In this document: in pieces, positions 59,789-64,000 of the stretch
Layout of the letters: every line of letters starts with the position of its first letter
How positions within the stretch are numbered: the stretch's first letter is position 1
Assembly (NCBI RefSeq): GCF_041925275.1
Contig: NZ_JBHEUZ010000012.1
Coordinates: forward strand, 124,001-188,000
Length of the DNA stretch: 64,000 bases
From: Parapedobacter pyrenivorans_A
GTDB lineage: Bacteria; Bacteroidota; Bacteroidia; Sphingobacteriales; Sphingobacteriaceae
Direction: 5' to 3'
Program-made: the position numbers and the translations under genes
Notes under the pieces: generated by a model
What the model saw: only the letters and a program-made list of their open reading frames with translations
Told to the model about the DNA's origin: nothing
Database searches by the model: none

Positions 59789-59818
59789 CAAAGGTAATGA
59801 TTGGATTTAAACGACCAA
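59789..59818 (-). promoter_or_regulatory. promoter of candidate small RNA
   Basis: TTG (59816-59818), 19 bases, TACCTTTG (59789-59796) on the minus strand: an exact consensus match. Confidence 0.75.
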
Positions 59819-59891
59819 AAGAAAATCTCCATTTTTATTTTCGTAGGGCAACGCCCTTTATTTTATCCGTTACGTTTGTTATTTCAATGGC

Positions 59892-60365
59892 TTACTGCAC
59901 CATCTTATTCGCACAGGCCGAACTCGCAAATGCCTCGGGCTTTGCCTTGAATACAAAGCCCATACTCAAAATATAGCCCATGGCATCGTGCAATGCCTGG
60001 TTTGATTTGAACATGGGATTCGTGTTGATGTCAGCATGTACTTCGAGGTCTACATGGTACCTATCCAGCAAGTCGCAGAGTGCATAAGCGATTTCAATGG
60101 AACGTTGCACTTCGGCAAGCATGCGTTCTTTGATGCTCATTTTTAAGCTGGTACGGTCTTGATGGATGTACATGAAACCACCTTTTCCTTCGCGTACGAA
60201 AACGATAACGGTAGCGAAATCGGTAATGCTACTCTTTACCTGCGAGTCGGTGCCAATGCAGACTTTGAGCTTGTTGCCCAAAGCGTATTCGCGGGCAATG
60301 GTAGTGGATACCTCGTCAAGAATGGGTTGGCGTATGGGTTCGCCACTGAATTTTTTCCAAGTCAT
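59892..60365 (-). CDS. YkuK-family RNase H-like protein (DUF458)
   Basis: A 157-residue protein. The segment LKVCIGTDSQVKSSITDFAT, ATVIVFVREGKGGFMYIHQD and the C-terminal DLEVHADINTNPMFKSNQAL with KPEAFASSACANKMVQ match the YkuK / DUF458 family, predicted to have an RNase H-like fold with acidic residues in GTDSQ and HADIN. The function is unknown. Single gene; the small RNA terminator lies 145 bases beyond its stop. Confidence 0.88.
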   Translation of the reverse strand: MTWKKFSGEPIRQPILDEVSTTIAREYALGNKLKVCIGTDSQVKSSITDFATVIVFVREGKGGFMYIHQDRTSLKMSIKERMLAEVQRSIEIAYALCDLLDRYHVDLEVHADINTNPMFKSNQALHDAMGYILSMGFVFKAKPEAFASSACANKMVQ

Positions 60366-60518
60366 AAAATTGGGATTAATGAACGATACGGAAAAGAACG
60401 CTAATGAAAGCGAGTTAAAGGTAAAGATAAAAGACCCTTAATACCAATAACTTAGTGTGAAGTTTTTATTAACACCTGAGCGGTTTTTAACAGTGAGTCC
60501 CTCACCGGAGGCGGGTGT

Positions 60519-61138
60519 CTAGCGTTTGGATGTCCACAGTCTTACGCCCACTGAAAGGTGGAATTGGTGGGATGCTCGATACAAATGGCGCAGCTCACGG
60601 GTTACTTGAATACGTGATAAATCCACGTAACCGTATTCAAGCGAAGAAAAAAGACTGATGCGTTGGTTGAAAAAGTAATGCATTTCCGGGCGTAGCAGGT
60701 AGATTTCACCTTCTGAGGTATATCGGTAATTTTCGCTATGGTCACTTGCCATGCGATTGGTCAGATGAAACGTAGCCACCCCGACTTTCGGTACAAAATG
60801 CCAGTGGTCGCTGATGGGGATCAGATAAAATGCGAATATCCCCCCTTCGGTGATCCCCCCACGTTTGCTATTTCCCACGTATTGGGTGGTCTGTAAGCCT
60901 GCCCCATGGTAACGCACGGAAGCACTCAATCCGAAATTACGGTAGATATTCACACCCAGTTCGAGCGAGATGGAAGGGCGGTGGGTGTAGCTGTGATTTA
61001 AGAAGTTGTTGCCGGCAAATACCGGATGGCCGACCGTCGGCCCCCAAAACAGGGTTTTCTCCGGTTGTGCATCATGCTGCTGACTGTATGCAAGGATAGG
61101 GAAAAGGGATATAAAAAAAGGAACCGTGCAACTTTCAT
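60519..61138 (-). pseudogene. outer-membrane beta-barrel protein, frame broken in T7 run near start
   Basis: The ATG at 61138 overlaps the stop of the upstream lipoprotein gene (ATGA) and begins MKVARFL, but a run of seven T (plus strand A at 61113-61119) throws the reading frame. With eight T it would read MKVARFLFFISLFPILAYSQ, an ideal signal peptide, and then continue in the long frame QHDAQPEKTLFWGPTVGHPV through ASHQFHLSVGVRLW, a small barrel-like protein of ~206 residues. In the given sequence the only in-frame start is a TTG at 61148 that lacks a basic N-terminus. It is either a pseudogene, a phase-variable gene or a sequencing error in the homopolymer. Confidence 0.65.
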
Positions 61139-61554
61139 GGTAGCCCAACTCGGATAGGTGCTATTTCAATAAGATAATCGCGTGCAGCTTTGATATCCAC
61201 TTCTACGCAAGTTGCGCACAGCGAGCCTTCCAACGAGTCGATAACCTGATAGTTTTCTAATATTAATGCATGTTGTCCATTTGATTTCGGGAAGATGAGC
61301 CGGAATACGCCATCCGCTCCGGTCATGCCGTTGGCCGACAACTGGCGTACTTGGCGTGTCCCACCCGGCGGCGCAAGTGAAAACTCGGCGCCCACAGCAT
61401 AAAGTACCAAAGGCAGGTTGGCCACGGGCTGATTAGCGGCGTCTACGATTTTACCCCTCACCGTGTAGAACGTATCGCCGTAAAACGCTAATTTTCGGCA
61501 ACCGGCAAATAGGACCACAAAAATAACGGATAGGAGTAGGGCGGGCTGCTTCAT
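61135..61554 (-). CDS. lipoprotein with carboxypeptidase-regulatory-like domain
   Basis: A 139-residue protein. MKQPALLLSVIFVVLFAGC is a lipoprotein signal (lipobox FAGC), fixing the start at 61554 rather than 61614. The mature part has an Ig-like regulatory fold: YTVRGKIVDAANQPVANLPL, TGADGVFRLIFPKS. Function unknown. It starts four bases after the upp stop and overlaps the start of the barrel gene, so the three form one operon. Confidence 0.75.
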   Translation of the reverse strand: MKQPALLLSVIFVVLFAGCRKLAFYGDTFYTVRGKIVDAANQPVANLPLVLYAVGAEFSLAPPGGTRQVRQLSANGMTGADGVFRLIFPKSNGQHALILENYQVIDSLEGSLCATCVEVDIKAARDYLIEIAPIRVGLP

Positions 61555-61558
61555 GGCG

Positions 61559-62206
61559 TTATTTTTCTTTCGCGCCATAAGCCAAATCCCCCGCATCGCC
61601 CAAGCCCGGCACAATATACGCCTTGCTGGTAAGTTCGCTGTCTACGTCTCCCACCCACAGTTGGGCTTGGGGCAGGAAAGCCTGCACATGAGCGATGCCT
61701 TCTTCGCTGGCGATGGCAGTAACGATAATCAGCGACTTGATGTCGAAGTCATCCAGCAGTTCTTTGCAGGTAAGTACCATGGTCCTGCCTGTGGCAAGCA
61801 TGGGGTCTGCCAGGATAACGATGCGGTTATTGAGATTTACGCTGCTTACATATTCTTTGCGGATTTCGAAGGCGCCGCTTTTCTTGGTTTTACGGTAAGC
61901 CCCGATGAACGTGCTATCGGCTTGGTCGAACACGTTCAGCATGCCCTGGTGCATGGCCACACCCGCCCGCAGGATGGTTGCCAATACAGGTTGTTCGGCG
62001 AGGAGCGAGGTCTCCGCGATGCCGAGTGGTGTTTCCACTTCCACAGGCTCATAAGTGAAGGTCTTGCTGATCTCGTAGGCAAATAGCTCACCCAATCGTT
62101 CCAGGTTGCGCCGGAAACGCATACGGTCTTGCTGTACCTCGCTATTCCGCAATTCGGCGAGGAAATGGTTGGCGATGCTGTTGCGTTGGGTTAAGATAGT
62201 AAGCAT
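61559..62206 (-). CDS. upp: uracil phosphoribosyltransferase
   Basis: A 215-residue type I PRTase that salvages uracil to UMP. The PRPP-binding loop is VILADPMLATGRTMVLTCKE and the N-terminal part LAEQPVLATILRAGVAMHQG is typical; the uracil-binding C-terminus is visible as YIVPGLGDAGDLAYGAKEK. The ATG at 62206 lies three bases from a TAAGTTTG box, so the upstream TTG at 62212 is not used and the mRNA is probably leaderless. Confidence 0.95.
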   Translation of the reverse strand: MLTILTQRNSIANHFLAELRNSEVQQDRMRFRRNLERLGELFAYEISKTFTYEPVEVETPLGIAETSLLAEQPVLATILRAGVAMHQGMLNVFDQADSTFIGAYRKTKKSGAFEIRKEYVSSVNLNNRIVILADPMLATGRTMVLTCKELLDDFDIKSLIIVTAIASEEGIAHVQAFLPQAQLWVGDVDSELTSKAYIVPGLGDAGDLAYGAKEK

Positions 62207-62209
62207 ATT

Positions 62210-62217
62210 CAAACTTA
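62210..62217 (-). promoter_or_regulatory. -7 box abutting upp start
   Basis: TAAGTTTG on the minus strand ends three bases before the upp ATG, so transcription should start at or within the start codon. The -33 region is A/T-rich without a clear TTG. Confidence 0.55.
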
Positions 62218-62360
62218 GATAAAGTATTGATATTTTAATTATTTTTTTTTCGGCATCAATGAGATCGCGACGCTAAGTTTGCTTTGATAGGTAACTATAG
62301 TCGTAATGCACTTATCAGTGTTCTCCCATGCATAAACACGGTAGCGGCAGATTGGTTTTA

Positions 62361-63191
62361 CTAACCCACCGGCTTGTTCTTCAATAATACCATGGGCACA
62401 TCGGCGATGTTGAGGAGCTTTTTGCTGACACTGCTGTGGAATAGCCTTTCGAAGAAGCCATAATTCCGTGATGCCATCAGGATGAGGTCGATTTGGTGCA
62501 TCTTTACGTATTCAAAGATGCCATCGGCCTTATCGCGGGCTTCTCCCACCACTTCAAAAACGGGGTCTACCACACCGAGCATTCCGAGTAGTTCATCCTT
62601 GCCCTGTAGTTTATCCGGTGTTTGCCCCCGTGTGGCTGGATCTACGTGGACAATATGGAGGGATGCCGCTAATTGGCTGGTCAACCGCACGATGCTTTCC
62701 ACGGGCGTTACATGCCGTACATCCTTAAGGTCTGTGGCGTAGACCACGTTGTCTATAGGCTTGAAATCATGATCTCGGGGTACGATAAGTAACGGTGCAG
62801 CACCTGACTTGGCTACGGCCAAGGTATTATGGCCGATTAACGTGTTTTCGATGTCTGATAGACCGGCAATGCCCATAACGATCAGGGATACCGCGTATTG
62901 GTCTACGATGGCCCCCACGCCCGCTTCGACCGTTTTGTCATCTGTAAAAAATATAAAGCCATCGGTCGACAAGCCAGGTGGCACGCGTAGCTTCGCGGCC
63001 ATTTTTTCCAGGTGGCGGAGGGTAGATGACTCATACCCGGCTTGGTCGTCAAAACCTTGCGGGGGCCGATGGGCATACGAGTGATAGAAGATGACGTTCC
63101 TTGCACGGAGATGGCCGGCCATGTCGACCGCGTATTGCGCCGCGGTGTACGACACATCGGAGAAGTCGACGGGGATGAGAAACGTCTTCAC
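62361..63191 (-). CDS. universal stress protein, two tandem Usp domains
   Basis: A 276-residue protein with two UspA-like units. The first begins FLIPVDFSDVSYTAAQYAVD and ends with IVMGIAGLSDIENTLIGHNT, the second begins VVYATDLKDVRHVTPVESIV and ends LILMASRNYGFFERLFHSSV. The ATP-binding G-2x-G-9x-G(S/T) motif is partial, so ATP binding is uncertain. It lies 11 bases after the DUF4197 gene and is probably co-transcribed. Confidence 0.9.
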   Translation of the reverse strand: MKTFLIPVDFSDVSYTAAQYAVDMAGHLRARNVIFYHSYAHRPPQGFDDQAGYESSTLRHLEKMAAKLRVPPGLSTDGFIFFTDDKTVEAGVGAIVDQYAVSLIVMGIAGLSDIENTLIGHNTLAVAKSGAAPLLIVPRDHDFKPIDNVVYATDLKDVRHVTPVESIVRLTSQLAASLHIVHVDPATRGQTPDKLQGKDELLGMLGVVDPVFEVVGEARDKADGIFEYVKMHQIDLILMASRNYGFFERLFHSSVSKKLLNIADVPMVLLKNKPVG

Positions 63192-63202
63192 GGTGCGATC
63201 GA

Positions 63203-63964
63203 TTAGTTTTTTTGTTTATCGGCGTAGCCAAATACCTTCTGTAGCAAGGGCGTGGTACGGGTACCACCCAAATTGTCACGTATCTTGGACTCTTCCTGTG
63301 CCACCTGGTGGAACAGCCCATCGATCGCTTTTCCGGTAACGTATTTCGTTAAATCGGTTTCTATTTTTTCATTAACAAGCGGGAGCTGGTTGTACTGCGA
63401 CACCGCCGCCGCCCAATATTGTGCTACATTATGCTTGCCGAGCGCTCCCTCCACAATGGGGCTGAACCGTTTGGCCAGCTCATCGGTGGTGGTACGTTTG
63501 AAAAATTGGGTGGCGGCATCTTGCTGACCACTCAGTAGAATGTTGGTGGCATCGCGTATGGTCAATTTGGAAAGTGCAGACACGAAAACCGGTGCAGCCT
63601 CTTCCACGGCACCCTCTGCCGCCCGGTTGAGACTTTTGATAAGGTTGTCGCAGAGTGAACCTAGCCCGACTGTGCGGAGTGCGTTTTCTATTTTCTGGGC
63701 TTCGGGCGGCATGAGTATCTTCACGGCAACGTTGCCCAAGAATCCATCGGTAACTGACAATGACTTGATGCTCCGGTCCAAGCCTTGGCTTAACGCTTGC
63801 TTGATGCCGGAGGCGGCCTCACTCGAACTCACCGACGTTGGCGAGCTGCTGCTTGACGTTGCCGACCCGGAGGGGCTGCTGCCCGTGGGCAATTGGCTCA
63901 GTGTATCACACTGCGTGAACAGCAGTAAACAGGATGCAAGCGAAAGTGTTTTTAAGCCATTCAT
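63203..63964 (-). CDS. DUF4197 lipoprotein
   Basis: A 253-residue exported protein. The signal MNGLKTLSLASCLLLFTQC has a lipobox-like FTQC. A Ser-rich linker follows, then the DUF4197 domain: AASGIKQALSQGLDRSIKSL, PVFVSALSKLTIRDATNILL and GLFHQVAQEESKIRDNLGG. The family is periplasmic, of unknown function. First gene of a two-gene unit with the universal stress protein; its upstream region is cut by the window end. Confidence 0.9.
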   Translation of the reverse strand: MNGLKTLSLASCLLLFTQCDTLSQLPTGSSPSGSATSSSSSPTSVSSSEAASGIKQALSQGLDRSIKSLSVTDGFLGNVAVKILMPPEAQKIENALRTVGLGSLCDNLIKSLNRAAEGAVEEAAPVFVSALSKLTIRDATNILLSGQQDAATQFFKRTTTDELAKRFSPIVEGALGKHNVAQYWAAAVSQYNQLPLVNEKIETDLTKYVTGKAIDGLFHQVAQEESKIRDNLGGTRTTPLLQKVFGYADKQKN

Positions 63965-64000
63965 GGAATGATATTTTTGATGTTGGGAATTTAATCCTTT

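Overview
The window reads as a chromosomal segment of a Bacteroidota bacterium, most likely of the Sphingobacteriaceae (Parapedobacter/Pedobacter-like). This rests on several things seen in the sequence: promoters of the Bacteroidota type (TTG, 19-20 bases, TAnnTTTG) in front of many genes, a TonB-dependent receptor with a carboxypeptidase-regulatory N-terminus, a three-subunit succinate dehydrogenase with one large cytochrome b subunit, an S16 protein with a long Ala/Glu tail, and families common in this phylum (DUF2911, DUF4197, PKD and CHAT proteins). The genus is an inference. Genes are dense, mostly housekeeping, with short operons on both strands.

Layout. 1-7.3 kb: pdxA (cut by the window edge), CCA-adding enzyme, a PRiA4_ORF3 protein, miaA, ilvE, a DUF1508 protein and an OmpA-family protein. 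7.4-13.4 kb: a divergent cassette with a PKD/beta-barrel protein and a membrane-anchored TPR-CHAT (caspase-like) protein on the minus strand, facing an ECF-type sigma factor and a membrane protein with a TPR-like exported domain that is probably its anti-sigma factor. This is the best candidate for an uncharacterised system. 13.4-23.06 kb: a mosaic accessory region ending at the 3' side of an initiator tRNA gene. It holds an ArsR-controlled arsenic operon (arsR, DUF6428, low-molecular-weight phosphatase-like protein, ACR3 pump), an AraC regulator, a TonB-dependent receptor, and a minus-strand operon DoxX / sigma factor / folE (broken by an internal deletion) / flavin reductase-like / deaminase. 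Short diverged duplicates and gene fragments are scattered through it.

23-42.8 kb: era, rpsP, rimM, metF, glnS, a weakly conserved FAD protein, an Lrp regulator, an unrecognised protein with kinase-like motifs, ruvC, tonB, then two flippase-like membrane proteins with a glycosyltransferase, an acyltransferase and a short-chain dehydrogenase that look like a glycolipid locus. After these come small exported proteins, rfbA, gmd and a coiled-coil membrane protein. 42.9-51 kb: a very large orphan sensor kinase, sdhCAB and an outer-membrane protein. 51-64 kb: csbD-like, csaA, tadA, superoxide dismutase, an oxidoreductase, msrA, DinB, an FAD/GMC-oxidoreductase operon, a candidate small RNA gene with its own promoter and terminator, a YkuK-family protein, upp with a lipoprotein and a frameshifted outer-membrane protein, a universal stress protein and a DUF4197 protein.

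Cross-cutting patterns: degenerate arrays with a 7-base period occur in several intergenic gaps and often run up to a start codon; several genes have a -7 box only a few bases from the start codon, predicting leaderless mRNAs; and strong hairpin terminators end many transcription units.
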